Counted from the first letter of the stretch, positions 1 through 12,654 are shown. The stretch: 64,000 nt of DNA from Monarcha castaneiventris obscurior (GCA_026261815.1 JAMPIT010000701.1:1-64000), one strand, 5' to 3'. Translations and numbers: made by a program. The notes: generated by a model from the letters alone, not told the origin.

Positions 1-393
1 CCGGGGTTGTGTCCAGTCTTGCCCTGGCTCCTGCCAAATGAACCCTGTCCCAGCCAGAACCAGGACACTCCCCCAGCGCCGTACAGGCAGAGCGCACTGC
101 GGGGAGGGTTCCCAGCTGGCCTGGGGAAGCAGGGGCTGGGCCCAGGTGCTGCTGGAGCACAGGGAGCAGAGGGCAGCCCCTGCCTTCCTTGCTGCCCACC
201 AGCTTTTGGCCTTTGTGCCAGGCCTGCCAAGGCCCCCAGGGGCAGGAGCCCCCCTGCAGGCTTTGCCTGAGGGCACAGGAAGCCTGGAGGGACGGTGCAA
301 GTTGGTCTCTGGAGCGCGGCCCTGCCGCTGCTGCTGCTGCTGCTGGAGTGGGCGTCTGCTCACAGGACTCACCAGCAGCTTCTCTCTTCCCAG

Positions 394-3300
394 GTTCTGC
401 TGGACTACTGGTTTTATGACACAGGGGCTGTACAGGAGAGGGTCATGGGCAGGGTCAGGCTGCTGAGCCATTTGTTGGCTGACTCTCCCACTGTGCAGGT
501 AAGGACTGGCACCCTTGAGCCAGGCCATCTTCCCATCCCTGTGCCCTGGCACAGCCACAGCTCCGAGGTGTCTGCAAGGCCTCAGCTGCCCACCCTGAGC
601 CCTTCTGCTCTTCTGCCTGCCTCCCCCAGGCTGGCCAAAATGAGGACTGCAGTCCTGCCAGTGGACAGATTCAGATCCCAGTGCTGGGGAAGCTGCTGGG
701 CCATCTGTTTTTCAAGTTATTCAGGAAAGAAGAAACCAGCGTGATGGCACTGGATATTCTCTGCTCCCTCTTCACATTCCTCTCTGAGCAGAAATGTAAG
801 GGAAGCTGTGGTGGGCTGCATCCCCCGTGCACGGCCACACGCCCAGATACTCCTGCTTGTCTTCCTGGGCTTTGCAAAGGCCCCTTGTTGTGCTTGGTGC
901 AGGTGCCACCATGACCCCAGCGCTGCTGTCACCTCCGCTCCTGCCCCACACTCTCTGCCAGGCTCTTGATGCTCCCATGTAGCTGAGCTGCTCCTCCCCG
1001 CAGGACTCAGCCCCTCTGCACTCCTTCCCCATGTCCCCTGCAGAGCTTATGTCCTGCCCTGCCACACTCCAGCCCTGCGAACCCTTCCCCCTGAGCAGCA
1101 CTGCAGCCACAGTGTAACTGGGAGCTGTATGCAGAGCTCCAGGGGCCCGGAGCGTCCCGGGCCAGCCCCACTGGGAACAGACACTGGAGGCAGGTCCCCC
1201 TTTCCACCAGTGCCCACCACCTCCTCCCGTGACCGACTGCTCCCCAGCCATTCCTGCATCCCAACGCTTGTCAGGGTTGGGTCGGCTGCTGGCACAGCAG
1301 CTGTGTCTCGGAGACACGTCCGTCTTTCCCCTCTCTTTAGGTGCCACACCGCCATCGGTTCATGCCCAGCTCCCAGCATACTGGGAATCTGAGATCACCT
1401 CCCTGCTGCGTACACGCAGCACCTGGAGAGTTCAGGTAACCAGCCCTCCCCCTTGCTAGGCCTCTCATCCGTGGCATCAGCAGGGGATTGGTGTGTGCAA
1501 AGGGGCACGGAATCAGCGGGGCTGGCCCTGGCGAGAGGCTTCCTGCTGTCCCTGAGCTGGGAACACTGCGGTGTCCCAGCAGCAGCAGCAGCAGCTCCAG
1601 CCCTGCTGGCCACCAGGGAGCCCTGGGTCTCCGTAGGGCCCGCACCCCATGCCTGAGAGCCCAGCCCTCCTCATCCTCCCCTGCATAGGGACTGTGGGCA
1701 CTGCTGCCAGCTTTCCTGCGGCCACTGCTGCCAGCATTGCCTGGTACCTCTGGCCAGGGCTGCTTGCGCTGCCCAGCCGAGCAGAACCCTTTGGGCACTG
1801 GCTGGCACTGGCCTCCATTCCCTTCCTTCGTGCCACAGGCTTTTGGGAGATACCTCAAGCCAGCTGAGAGGACAGGCATCATCCTTGTGGCCATCGAGAT
1901 CTTGGGACGCTCCAGCCTCCTGGACAAGAAAGCGCCCAAGAAGTTTCTGGAGGTGGCCATGGAATCCCCTCAGCTGTGGCTGATGGATGTAAGTGGCCTG
2001 TGGCTGGATTGCCTTGCCCTTGAGCCCTGTCAGGTTCCTGCCTCCCTCCCTCCGAAAGCCAGGGTTGGGGGGTGCCTGAAACCACCTTGAGGCAGCAGTG
2101 AGGGGGCTAGGATCCCACTTCTGTCACCCAAATGATGGTAGGATCTGACCATTAAAAGATGCCTCAGCCAAAATTAAGCTGCAAACAAGACCATATGCAA
2201 ACATCAATAGTACGAATTTAATTTAAGAGTAAATGGGAGATAGAGAGAGAGGGGCAATGAGAAAGACATACACACACATTACATAGAAAGATTGTCACCC
2301 GCACATGGGTCCCTGCGGCGTCCCCCTGGCCCTTCTTCTGATCTTCTTCTTGGGGATCCCCAAGTGTCCTCGAGGTACCTCTTTTACCTGTCCAAGGCTC
2401 GCGTATCCACAAGATGCCTGTGCTGTTGGCACACCTTGGGTTGGCTTGTGTGTAAGCAGTTGCTTCCTTTGCCCACAGTTTGCCACGCTGGGAATTTTTG
2501 TCCAGACAGGTTTCCCAGATGCGTCTCACCAGGCGTGGCGTCCTGCTGTTGTTGCTGTCTGTGCTTTTCCCACAGTCTGCACTGTGGCATTTTGTCCAGT
2601 GTGCTAATTCCAAACCTCCGTCCAGGCCTGGCATTAACGCCTTCCTGTTTGCCATCTGCGCCTGCTGGGGTGGCTCATCTTCCACAAACTTCCTTCCTTG
2701 GCAGTGCTTTGAGACGAGTTAACTGCGTTCTTTATGTCCTGACAGAGGGATGGGAAGGGCAGGCCAGGACACGGCAGCACCACCCTCACCTGTGTTCCTT
2801 CCAGGTGCCAAAAGTTGTGAGACACATCTTTGCATTCTATGATGAAACAAATGCAGCAACCGCTCACATCTTTCCCACACTGCTTGTCCTGATGGCCAAT
2901 AAGTGGCCTCGGCGGGTTGTCACAGCAGCTCTGAAGGTCGCTCCAATATTCAGGTACTGGCCCTGACTGCCCAGAGGGCTTGTTCCCTGTGGGGAGAGGG
3001 ACCCCAAGACTCTCGGGCTGCCTGACACAAGGAACACTGCAGCACCCCCCAAAGCGAGTGGTGCCCTCCATCGCACAACGCTTCCCAGCCCAGGCCCACA
3101 GCAGCCAAAGCCGGCTGGGCCAGCCCAGAGCCAGAACACTGCTCCCAGCCCCACCGGGAACACCCCGTCATCCGTGTCCATCTGCCTGGGCTGGGCCCCT
3201 GGGCACCCCAAGTCCTGCAGGGCTGCCCAAGGCCATACTGCAGTGGCTGTGGCAGCCCTGCTGACAGCACTCTGCCTTGCAGAGACGAAGCCTATCTGTG

Positions 3301-5840
3301 GAAGGCATTGTTCTCTGTGCGCCAGACTCTGGAGAAGGTTTTGAAGGAGCTGCACATCAAGCTGCAGGACCGGCACAAGGACATCTTCACGCAGCAGGAG
3401 AAGTCCTGCCTCACTTTTTTGGCTGTGAGTCATCAGGAAAAGCCCACGTGCCCTTGCCCTCAGCTGCCGGTGAAGAGCAGGAGCTGCGTCAGGGGAGCCC
3501 TGCCAGCTCTGCCCGGGCTCTCTGCTGCTTTCTTCCAGATGCTGGCCTCTGATGATGTGCAAGAAGAGGAACTGGCTCCACTGTACCAAGACCTGAATCT
3601 TCTGAGCTGTCCGAAAGTAGAAATGGTCTCTCTGGTGCTCAGGGCCCTCGTGACTCTGTCGGAGAGAGCCGAGACGGTGAGCAGGCTGCTATCAGGGGCA
3701 GATATGTGGCACCTGGACTCTGAGGCCTCGGGGAAGGTGGTGACTTGGCCTGGCTGGGAGTCAGGTGCTGGGGTGACTGCTCCAAACACCCTGTCTACCA
3801 TGGCGTGGCCTGGTGGCTTCCTGGGGAGCTGACCAGCACAGAAGTTCTCACAGAATGGAAATTGTCTTTTTTACAGGCAAGAAAAATGAAGGGTCTCCTG
3901 CCTGAGTTGCTGAAATTCCTGTGGCATCAGTCTAGGGACATTTCAGTGATGGTCATGGACATCTTTCAAAATGTGCTGGGGCACCTGAAGAAGAGAGAGG
4001 CCAGCACCGTGGCTGTGATGGTGGTGCCAAAGCTCTGGTGCCTCTTTGATGCGGTAAGGCTGATGTGGGGGCATTCCCCTGGGCCCTCCTGGGATGGATT
4101 CTGGGCCTTGCTGCCCAGCGCTGCTTCGGCCTGCTCTGGGCTGTGATCCTGGAGCGCCGCCCCTCGCCTCAGCCACCTCAGCTCAGCCCCTCCTGGCCGC
4201 AGGCAGGGAGCCGCAGTGTGCAAAACTCACCTTTCCTCCTCCCTACCAGAGGGAAGACTGTGTGCGGGAGCACTCCATCTGCTTCTTCAGAGACCTGCTG
4301 GCCAAAACGCTGTGGAAGGACAAGGGGCTCATGAAGAAATATACATGGAAGGCCCTGGTCCGGCTCCTGCTTCGCATGAGTGACCAAGCCCCCAGCGTAG
4401 CCAAGGTACCGATGTCCAGGCTGAGCATGGACCCAGAGAGGGGTGGCTGACACCCCTGAGGGACCCGGTCATTGCGGCAAGGGCTGCTGGCAGAGGGCAG
4501 CATTCCCCCAGTGCAACCCCTGGGAACCAGCGCCAGCAGGGCCGGACAAGCTGGAACAGCCATTTCCAAGCCCTGCTCTGCCTGCTCCAGCGGGGCTCAG
4601 CAGCAGCCTGCCACCACCGAGGTCTGGACATGTGTGTCCCCAAAGGCTTCTCAGCTGTCCCCCCAGCTGTCCCTGCAGGGCTTTGCACCTCAATCCCTGC
4701 TGCCCAGGGCGGTCCCCAAGAGACCCCCGGATGCTTTGGATAGGGCATGTCCCTGCTTCCTAGGGGGATGTTCCCGAGGGAACAAAGCCCAGGTCTCCTT
4801 CCCTGGTGCCCTGGTGCCACCTCACAGCTTCTCTCCTGCAGGCTGCCGCAGAAGCAGTCCTGGCTATAGCAGAGCTCCTCAAATGGGAAGAGCTCAAGCA
4901 GCTGGCGCAGACAAAGCAGACGTGGATGATGGGCGAGTGCTTGGTGAGGACGAGCCCCAGGCTGGGCCAGGGCTGCCCACCACATCGTGCCAGTGCTGTG
5001 AGCTCTGCAGCCGGGCCTCCCCTGGGCTGCTGCGGCCCAGAGCACCCAGCCTGGAGCTGCACCCTTGCTCCTGTCTAGAGAACAGGAGCCTCCTCCAGGC
5101 CCATGTGCCCTCCATGCCCCCAGCGTGAGGGAGGGCTCTGAGCCACGGAGGTGCTGGCAGGAGGGGCTGCTCTGGCCAACTGGGGGCATCTGAGTAATGC
5201 TGACACCATTTTGATCCCTCCAGCTGGCCAAGGACAGCAGCAGGGCTGAAGAGTTTGTGTTGGAGAGCCAGGCCTACCTGTGGAGCCCTCAGGCCCCCAT
5301 GCGAGAGGCGGCCCTCAGGTTCATTGGTGAGTCCCAGCCCCCAGGGTCCCTTTTTGGGCAGCCTGGCCCTGTTCCCCCAGCCCTGGGGCTGCCACGGGCA
5401 GGGCCTCGACCTCCCTGTGCCCCCCTGCCAACACAGGTGGCTTTAGTGGCCGCCTTGCCCAGTGCCAGCCCCAGGCTGCTGAGGGGGGGTCAGGCAGGGC
5501 CAGAGGCCACGCTGCTGGGAGCACGCTGGGGAGCAGGGACTGACAGAGCTCTGTGCCCAGGGCTGGCTGCACGGCACCTGCCACAGCAGAGTGAGGACAC
5601 CATGGCTGAGATCCTCTGGGGTGAGTGGGGAGCCAGGGCTCAGGGGAGCTGAGGGGTCTCTGCACACACAGGGCTCATCTGGGCTCTCTTTCTGTCGTAG
5701 ACCTTGACAGACTGCAAGCAGGAGACAAGGATCCCACCATCCGTTCCCTGGCAGCTCAGACCAGCTTCATCCTGAAGTCTCCAAGGAAGCAGCAAAGATC
5801 AGGATTCTCCCTGCGTGCGCTGTGCTGCTGGTGCCGCTGA
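394..5840 (+). CDS. MROH-like gene, copy A (3' part, open)
   Basis: This is the 3' part of a gene for a maestro HEAT-like repeat protein; the family consists of helical HEAT repeats and the function of this paralogue is unknown. Thirteen exons with AG/GT borders join in one frame: 394-498, 630-795, 1341-1435, 1839-1988, 2805-2953, 3283-3424, 3539-3676, 3877-4053, 4250-4405, 4842-4943, 5224-5326, 5561-5620 and 5701-5840, with the stop TGA at 5838-5840. Phases agree at each junction (for example 166 nt ending in phase 1, then 95 nt). The peptide is rich in amphipathic HEAT-type helices, such as the segments around ELLKFLWHQS and AEAVLAIAELLKWEELKQLA. The exon ending at 4405 uses the donor AAG|GTACCG. 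The five exons seen upstream in copy B should lie left of position 1. No disabling change was found, so this copy could be functional. Exon borders were inferred by eye and by comparison with copies B and C. Confidence 0.8.
2109..2740 (-). repeat. ERVL-like LTR with primer-binding site in MROH intron (copy A)
   Basis: The intron between exons 1839-1988 and 2805-2953 holds AT-rich sequence with GA and CA simple repeats. Read on the minus strand, it ends in CCATCA followed by a stretch close to the tRNA-Leu primer-binding site of ERVL elements (TGGGTGACAGAAGTGGGAT, about 2111-2129). This suggests the 3' end of an LTR plus a little internal sequence. The other LTR end was not located, so the right border is a guess. 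The same block lies in copy B. Confidence 0.4.
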
Positions 5841-6134
5841 GCAGAGAGGGGCCTTCACATAAGGCTTGTCAGGGACACAAACCTGCTGAATGATGAGGTG
5901 TGGACAGGATGCCCTGGCTTTCTAAGGTCCTTCTCAAAGCGCAAGCTGGCCATTTCCATGACCGCTGACTCCGCCACTGCTCTGACCAGTAGGGACCCAT
6001 TCCCCTCAGCCCCTGGGCATTGTGTGAGGTGGTCTAGAACGGCCCTGGGGTTGAGGCCAGTCCCCTCCTGGCTCCTGCCAAATGGCTCAGCCACCGGCCC
6101 TCAGCCCCTCTGTTTTTCTGCCCTTCTCCCCCAG

Positions 6135-6296
6135 GCTGGTCAAAATGAGGACAGAAGTGCTGCCTGTGGAGAGATCCAGATCCCAGTCCTGGGGAAGCTG
6201 CTGGCACATCCAGGCAAGCCACTCAAGACAGAAGGGGCTGCTTTATGGCGCTGGATGTTCTCTGTACCCACTTCAAGTTCATCTGTCAGCAGAAAG
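6135..6296 (+). pseudogene. vestigial MROH exon behind copy A
   Basis: A decayed duplicate of the MROH exon seen at 630-795. It keeps a CAG acceptor, a GTAAG donor and recognisable codons (AGQNED..., then in another frame ALDVLC). It is 162 bases long against 166, so the frame is broken inside. A remnant resembling the terminal exon follows a CAG at 6432. The same pair of relics is found behind copies B and C. Confidence 0.65.
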
Positions 6297-6579
6297 GTAA
6301 GAGAAGCTGTGGTGGGCTGCATCCCTGCGCACGGCCACAGCCCCCCCATGCATCTCCTCGTCTTCCCGGGCCTTGCGATGGCCCCTTGTGTGCAGACACA
6401 GGGGCTTATGTGGGCTCTGCCTCTGTCACAGGATTTGAAATACTGCGGGCCAGAGAGAAGGATCCTGGGCACTCAGACCTGCCTGCCTAAAATCTTCAGA
6501 GAGGACTCGGTGTGGCTGGATCCAAGCCCAGCCACAGACCATTCCAAATCCTATGTTGTTCTAGAAAGTTAATTACCTT

Positions 6580-6780
6580 CTATATATAATTTAAGTCAAC
6601 CATATCTATAAATTACAGATATTATAAATATATATAATATATGAAAATTATATGAGTAAATAATATATATAATTATATCTATTATCTCATGTATATGAAT
6701 TATATATATTATGAATATATATTATATATATTATCTGTATGTATATAAGCTTTATAAATAAAATAAACAATCTACTGAAA
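6580..6780. repeat. AT-rich TA-type low-complexity block (tail A)
   Basis: About 200 bases made largely of TA and TATAT runs. Equivalent blocks lie at 21040-21260 and 27580-27775, always between the MROH 3' end and the minisatellite. No gene is visible. Confidence 0.85.
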
Positions 6781-6887
6781 TTGATTACAGGAGTGATAAT
6801 GACTGCACCACACAGCTCTTTCTATGAGTATAGTGCACCGTTTTGGAAGCAATATGGAAGCAAGTATGTTAAAGCTAGCAGAGGCAC

Positions 6888-7473
6888 CTAGGGAGGAAAA
6901 GTGAGAATTGTGGGTAGGAAAGTGTGGGAAATGTGAGGGGACAAAAGGGCGGGAAACACGAGGAGAGAAAAGGGCGGGAAACATGAGGGGAGAAAAGGGC
7001 GGGAAACATGAGGGGAGAAAAGGGCGGGAAACATGAGGGGAGAAAAGGGCGGGAAACATGAGGGGAGATAATGGCGGGAAACATGAGGGGAGAAAAGGAG
7101 AGTAAACTTGAGCAAAAAGGATGGGAAATGAGAGGAAGAAAGGGTGTGAAACAGAGGGGAGATAAGGTGGGAAACATGAGGGAAAAATTATGGCAAATGT
7201 GAGGGGACAGAAGGGCAGGAAGTGTGAGAGGGAAAAAATGGTGGGAAACATGAGGGGGGAAAAGGGTGGCAACAGTGAGGGGAGAAAAGTGCAGGATATG
7301 TGAGAGGGAAAAGACAGGAAACATGAGGAAGAAGAAATGGGAAAGGGGTGGAAAAATGCGGGTGAAACATAAGGGGAGAAAAGGCAGGAAACATGAGGCC
7401 AAAAATGATGGGAAACGAGAGGGGGCAGAAGGGCGGGAAGTGTGAGAGAAAAAGTGGTGGGAAACTTGAGTAT
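6888..7473. repeat. purine-rich minisatellite, array 1 (tail A)
   Basis: Tandem repeats of about 25 bases built on GGGCGGGAAACATGAGGGG followed by an A-rich spacer. Four nearly perfect consecutive units lie at about 6968-7068. The + strand is almost all purine. Long apparent reading frames on the minus strand (rich in HVSRPF) are a by-product of the repeat, not genes. Confidence 0.9.
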
Positions 7474-8590
7474 GGTGGTTTAGCAAAACTTAGGGCCATG
7501 GTTTGTGTGGGAGAGGAAAGAAAAAGAGGAAAGGAAAACAGCTGCTTGATTTCTGTGACCGGCACAGAGCCCGTGGTTGATAGACATGTTACTAACCCAG
7601 TTTAATAAGCTGGTAACGCCTTTGTGATGTACATATTTAAAGCAAGAGGAAGCGTGAGAAGTTCCCTTTTGTTCCTGCTTCCCCACTGAGGGGTGGTGAG
7701 ACGGGAGGCCCTGAGCCCCATCCCGGAGCAGGCCTGGGTTCCCTCCCCAACCCCTAGTGCTGCTGCGCGGGGCTGGGCTGCTGGGAGAAGCTGCCCCGGT
7801 GCTGCAGACGACCAGATGGTGGAAGGATCTTGGATGAGTCCCCCATTTGTAGAGAAAATCACACTATGAAAAGCCAGTGTCCATAAAGGAGACAGAAGAG
7901 TCCTGCAACTTTATTCAAAAAAAGGGAGAGAATCCACTGGAGCACATGCCCATAGGGTTTTCTCTCTCGAGGTTTTGGAGAATGCAGCCTCCTTTTATCC
8001 TAAGCTCCAGGCCGCATGTTGCCCTCTTCTCTTCTCTTCCCCACTGGCTGAGGTACTAGGAAGGTACAACCTTCCTCAACTGCCTTTTGAACCTGTCGTT
8101 TTCTCCCAAAGTTCAGAAACTCAGGCTTGTGCAGACCCATTTTTCTGTTTCAGGAGTCAAACTGTCTGGGTTCTGTAACAAACCTGCAGCTTGAAGTTGG
8201 TAGAGACATTAAGGCTCATTTAAAAGACATTGACACCCATACCTTCACCTATGGAGTTGTTTGTTAAGACATTAGCACACATCTTTCCTATCAATACCAA
8301 CCATTCAACACATATAAACAAACGTTACATTCTAGTCCTGTTATTTTTGCGAACTCCTGTCTGTGCTGAGCTTACAGGAATAAGCTTAGGCTTATTCCAA
8401 AGTTCTAAGTCCATGTTTCCTGCTAAAGCCCATAGCATTGCTCTAGCTTGTGTAAGATAAATTGTAAGTTGTCTTCTTGTTTCTTTCTTTTCCAATCTCA
8501 CCTGCTTAATCATGATCTTCTGGGCTCCTGTTTTTTGACTAGCAGCTGCCAGGTTTGGGTTCACTGGCAGGCTGCTCACCTGCATTCTCT
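7474..8590. other. tail A spacer, no gene recognised
   Basis: Unique-looking sequence between the minisatellite and the retroviral remnants, duplicated at 28348-29450. It contains a GC-rich part (7690-7830) and a TATTTAAAG motif near 7638, which could belong to an old LTR. I recognise no coding exon. Confidence 0.4.
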
Positions 8591-9476
8591 CTGCTCCCAA
8601 TCAACCTGATAAAACAGGGAATAAGACAAGGTATAAGCAATAGTTCAGCAAAAGCACATTTACTAGGACTAAAATTATAATCCAAGCAGTGGAATATAAA
8701 CTTTTTTTTTCTTCCTTCTCCATTTTTTTCTTCTTGGGCCACAAGCAGCCTCTCTACACCTCCTTTTCCATCAAGGTCTGCTATGACGTATTTCCACCGC
8801 TCAACACCTGATGGCTTTTCTTCCTCCTTTGTAAACAGCAGGATTTTTATATCTTTTACTTCATTGCTAGGTATTAAAGCAAGCATTCTGGTTTCTTTTT
8901 CCATGGTGGCCTCCTTATCTAGTTCATCAGCCAACTGACAATGTCAGCCAGGGACGGCCTGGATGCCTGCGAGCTGCAGCAGCAACTATTCTCCTCATGC
9001 GAGAGGCCAGGAAATTGACTTTGGGACTGTAAATTCCCACTTACAGGGGCTTACACTCGTAGGCTCAATAAATCTCGTCTCAGGAATGCCTTTCCCTGGC
9101 ACTCCTTCACTCGTTGGATGTTTTAATTAAAAAGATGGGACTAAGCAATCATAGCTGGTTTATTACTCAAAATAACAAACAAGACATCAGTCCCAAGGCT
9201 TGAGATTGTAAGTAACACACCCCAACAATGGCTGATAGTCACAAGATTCAGGGTTACATGGCAATTTATAGCTTTCTAATCCAATAGGCACTTGAAACAA
9301 AACTTTGTTTTGACTTGATGACCTATCATCTGTAAATCTTTCTCACTGCAATGCAGTGGTCTCTTAACCAATGACCTGTCATGTCACGTACCCCCACGTA
9401 CTTCTATTACAACATCTAGATTCTTAACTTGAACTATAAATTGCATTATTATACTTAAAAACCCTTCACCATAACA
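8590..9476 (-). repeat. minus-strand LTR element remnant (tail A)
   Basis: On the minus strand this starts with a probable LTR (about 9476 down to 9119) that begins TGTTATGG and contains TATAAATT and AATAAA signals. A leader follows, then an open stretch (ATG near 8903) coding for a lysine- and glutamate-rich peptide that I do not recognise. Its position fits the 5' end of a retroviral gag, but the family is not certain. It is duplicated in tail C. Confidence 0.45.
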
Positions 9477-9639
9477 CCCAATACATACTTTAACTTATAA
9501 CTATAGAAACATAGGATTGTAATTCTCCTGCTTAAAGACCATAAATCTCTGTCAATTATGCCAGACCAAGTTTCTTCCAGGGTTGTAAATCAAATCCACC
9601 GCTAACTGCAGAAGTTTTTACTTCTCGGTTTCCTACAGG

Positions 9640-10320
9640 GACGAAAGATAATAGTGTATACTCCACATCCTTTAAGCATTGTATTAGGCCAAAAAGGGGG
9701 GGCACTGGCTTTCCCTGAGCCATATGCTGAAATATCTGACCGTTCTAATGGAGCAAGAAGACGTGGAGTTGAAAGTAACCACAGCAGTAAACCCAGCCCA
9801 ATTCCTGAACAGCCCGATGCAAGGAGGACAGCACCTAAATTGAGCAAGATTATTCAAGCTGACCACACCTGCAAGATGCACCCACCAAAGATCCAGAGAC
9901 AGAAGTAGCTTTGCTTAAGATGGAAAGCAAAGAGCCGGCTACGCCAATGTCACGTCAACCGAGGTAAGAGAAGCTGCACCGCTGCCTGTGGACACAGCGC
10001 AAAGGGTAAAACTCCTAGCGTTACAAAGAGACGATTAGCAGCAGGAAAATGAGTAAAAACATATAGACTGACTCGAAATGTGCTTTTAGCATCCAGCCAC
10101 ATGGTTAGAGAGAGGTCTATTAACAGCACAGGGATTTCCAATTAAACATAAACCAGAAATATTGTCCCTCCTTGTTGCTGTCCAACTGCCCAGAGAAGTG
10201 GCCGTCCTACACTGCAAAGCACACCAACAAGGGGATTCCCAAATTCATGCAGGGAACAGATTTGCAGCTAAAGGTGCACATGAGGCTGCACAACAAGGCA
10301 TCCTGTGTTAATACCTGAGA
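9640..10320 (+). pseudogene. gammaretrovirus-like pol remnant (tail A)
   Basis: Two pieces of a gammaretrovirus-type pol are readable. About 9650-9840 resembles the RT connection region (VLGQKG..., VELKVTTAV, PAQFLN). About 10120-10310 resembles the C-terminal part of RNase H (AVLHCKAHQQGD, then NRFAAKGAHEAA). Frames are broken between them. The integrase part found in tail C is missing here. Ancient and non-functional. Confidence 0.7.
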
Positions 10321-10439
10321 GGTTAGGCCTGGTTATAGCCAGGCAGAGTTAAAATTAGCTACTTATCTAAAAGCCCCGAATAAAGAGGGTGGATGGCTAG
10401 TAACTCCTAAGAACCAGGCCCAGAGGTCAAGTACACATC

Positions 10440-10944
10440 AGAAACAGAGGACCTTATCTAGTTCTGGTGACTACAAGAACGGCAATAAAAGTGAAAAGAC
10501 TTCTTTCCTGGATTCATTGCACCAGAATTAAGAAAGCTCTCAACTCAATGAAAAACACTGGACAGTGAAAAACATCAGACTCCTGAGGCTGAAAATTTCA
10601 AAGATATCTGTAGACAAGTGCCCACACTCCTGCATTCCCAGAGCTCTGCTGCTGAGGAACACATCTGGTGCAGGAGCTGGGTTTGCAGCTGCAGTTCCAG
10701 AGGCAGATGGAGGTTGAGATGCAGGTTGAGCTCTGGGAGCCCAGAGAGACCAGAAGCCATGAACTGCCAACCTTTGTGTAACAAAGGACAGAAACCCAGT
10801 GACCGCAGTGAGGTGGATGGACACTGAGAGATAAAGCAAGAGCTTTGAACTGCCAAACCTGATGGATAACAAAGGACACCAAGGCTTGTGATGCCAGCAA
10901 GATGGATGGGCATGGAGACATTGAGCAGGAGCGGAAAGCTTGGG
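10440..10944. other. tail A segment before minisatellite 2, no gene recognised
   Basis: Moderately AT-rich sequence, then a Ser- and Gln-rich low-complexity stretch. It is duplicated at 31805-32385. It may be the remaining 3' part of the retroviral remnant. No gene is recognised. Confidence 0.35.
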
Positions 10945-11360
10945 AGAAAAAGTGAGACTTGCCAGAGGGAAACGTGAGGGGACAATGGCAGGAAACAGGA
11001 GAGGACAAATGGTTGGAAATGTGAGGGGAAAAAGGTGGGAAACATGAAGGGGGGAAAGGGTGGAAAATGTGAGGTAAAAATGGGAAACGTGAGGGGGAAA
11101 TGGGCAGGAAACGTGAGGTGGGGAATGGTGGGAAACCTGACGGGGGAAAATGGTGGGAAACATGAGGTGGGGGAATGGTGGGAAATGTGAGGTGGGGAAT
11201 GGTGGGAAACGTGACAGGGGAAATTGTGGGAAACGTGAGGTGGGGAATGGTGGGAAACGTGAGGTGGGGAATGGTGGGAAACATGAGGGGGGGAATGGTG
11301 GGAAACGTGAGGTGAGGAATGGTGGGAAACGTGAGGGGGGAAATGGCGGGAAACATGAGC
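10945..11360. repeat. purine-rich minisatellite, array 2 (tail A)
   Basis: Same repeat family in a 24-base form, around TGGTGGGAAACGTGAGG plus a G/A spacer, about 16 units. It is about half as long as its counterpart at 32386-33208. Confidence 0.9.
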
Positions 11361-11436
11361 AGTCTGTGCTGAGGGGCCTCTGGCAAGGGCCTATCCACTA
11401 ATGCAGCTCCTGTGGGGAATAAAGATGAAGCAGAGA

Positions 11437-12074
11437 TGTGCTGGTTTTGGCTAAAAATCTATCAATAGATCCTCTGGGAGAAAGTCAGATCACAACTACT
11501 CTTCCCCCCCACTAGGTTTGGGGGAAAAAAAAATCCTCAAAGGAAAGTGAAGGAGATAAAAACTTATTTATTAACAAACACACTGGAAAAAGAATAATAA
11601 TACTAAATAGTAAAACTTCTCACTATAACGAGAAAACCTGGGAAGAGATTAGAGTCTTCTTGTGGGTGTGGTCCCTCCTTCTCGGAGCTGGCGTGGGGGG
11701 TGGCTTTAGGCCCCCTCCGGGCCTGAAGAGAAGTTCTCCTGATGTGTTCTGATGTTGTTGAAACAGTCCAGAAGAGGGAAAAAAAAAAAAAAAGGGAAAA
11801 AAACCCCACCAAAGTCCTAGGAAACACGCCAGAGAGAAAGGGAAGAAAAAAAACCTAAAAAAAAACTGGCTGAAGAGACAGGCAGGGAGTTCTCCCCGTG
11901 CAACCGCCACTGGAGAACGCAGAGCCGTCCCTATCTCCGTGTCCTTGGGAACTTGCTTTGAAAAGTTCATTATTTCTTTTTCCTCCCCTCTTAAGCTCAG
12001 TTTAAAGGCACAAAACGAATTTTCTGGCATAGAGCCGTGATAGGAGATGCACATCATAGAGTCACCCCAAGACA
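11437..12074 (-). repeat. solo LTR in tail A with target-site duplication
   Basis: A 638-base LTR in minus orientation, starting (minus strand) TGTCTTGGGGTGAC and ending CAGCACA. AATAAA lies in the minus-strand reading near 11565. It is flanked by the direct repeat AGAGA (11432-11436 and 12075-12079). The matching place in tail C (about 33278) is empty and reads CAGAGACCAGG. Confidence 0.85.
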
Positions 12075-12079
12075 AGAGA

Positions 12080-12400
12080 CCAGGCCGTAGTTTCAGGGCT
12101 GGGCTGTTGTTGAAGTCGTGGAGATGCTGTGGAATGGCTCCCATGACTGAAGGAGCCACACGGGGTTTTTAGGAAGGACAGGCTGGGAAGACAAGGAGGG
12201 GGATTTTCCCATTGTGTGAGAGAGCAGCTGGAGTCCATGGAGCTCCCTGGGGATGGCTGAGGATCCAAGGGAGCCTCTACAGACACAGGATCAGCTCCAC
12301 ATTCACAGGGCCTGGGCCTTGTGGGGGATTTCAACAGCTCCAATATTTGCTGCAGGGATAACCTGGCAGGATTTCCTTCTTCCAGGACAGGGGGAGTCAG
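12080..12400 (+). repeat. possible CR1 endonuclease fragment (tail A)
   Basis: Near 12310-12350 the + strand reads LVGDFNSS-like residues, in the style of the CR1 endonuclease motif. The same fragment lies at 33285-33595. The family call is tentative. Confidence 0.35.
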
Positions 12401-12654
12401 ACAAGTCTGACTTATTCTTCAAGTCTGACATTAATGATATTATTTATATTAATGTCACCTATAATTTATAGTAATAATAAAAGAGAAATAAAATCACTGT
12501 TGTAACAAAGATAATTACTATTTTATTTACTATTTTATTTTATTTATTCCAGTATATTTATATTGGATTATATGGCTACATTAGTACAAGTTGAACTTTA
12601 TTTATATTATATCCATATTATCATATTACTAATACAATAAAATAATACAAGAAG

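Noticed and set aside
772..1347. Minus-strand frames overlapping the MROH exons and introns
   Set aside because: They span introns, lack domains, and arise from GC-rich sequence opposite real + strand exons.
4370..4385. Possible loss of a splice donor in copies A and B (ATGAGT against GTGAGT in C and D)
   Set aside because: The exon reads on in frame through a HEAT-like segment to AAG|GTACCG in copies A, C and D, so the GTGAGT is coding sequence and not the donor.
6772..7486. Long minus-strand reading frames rich in HVSRPF and FPPF
   Set aside because: They are translations of the purine-rich minisatellite; the repeat unit, not selection, keeps them open. The same holds for frames at 10540-11398, 21369-22163, 27887-28360 and 32072-33243.
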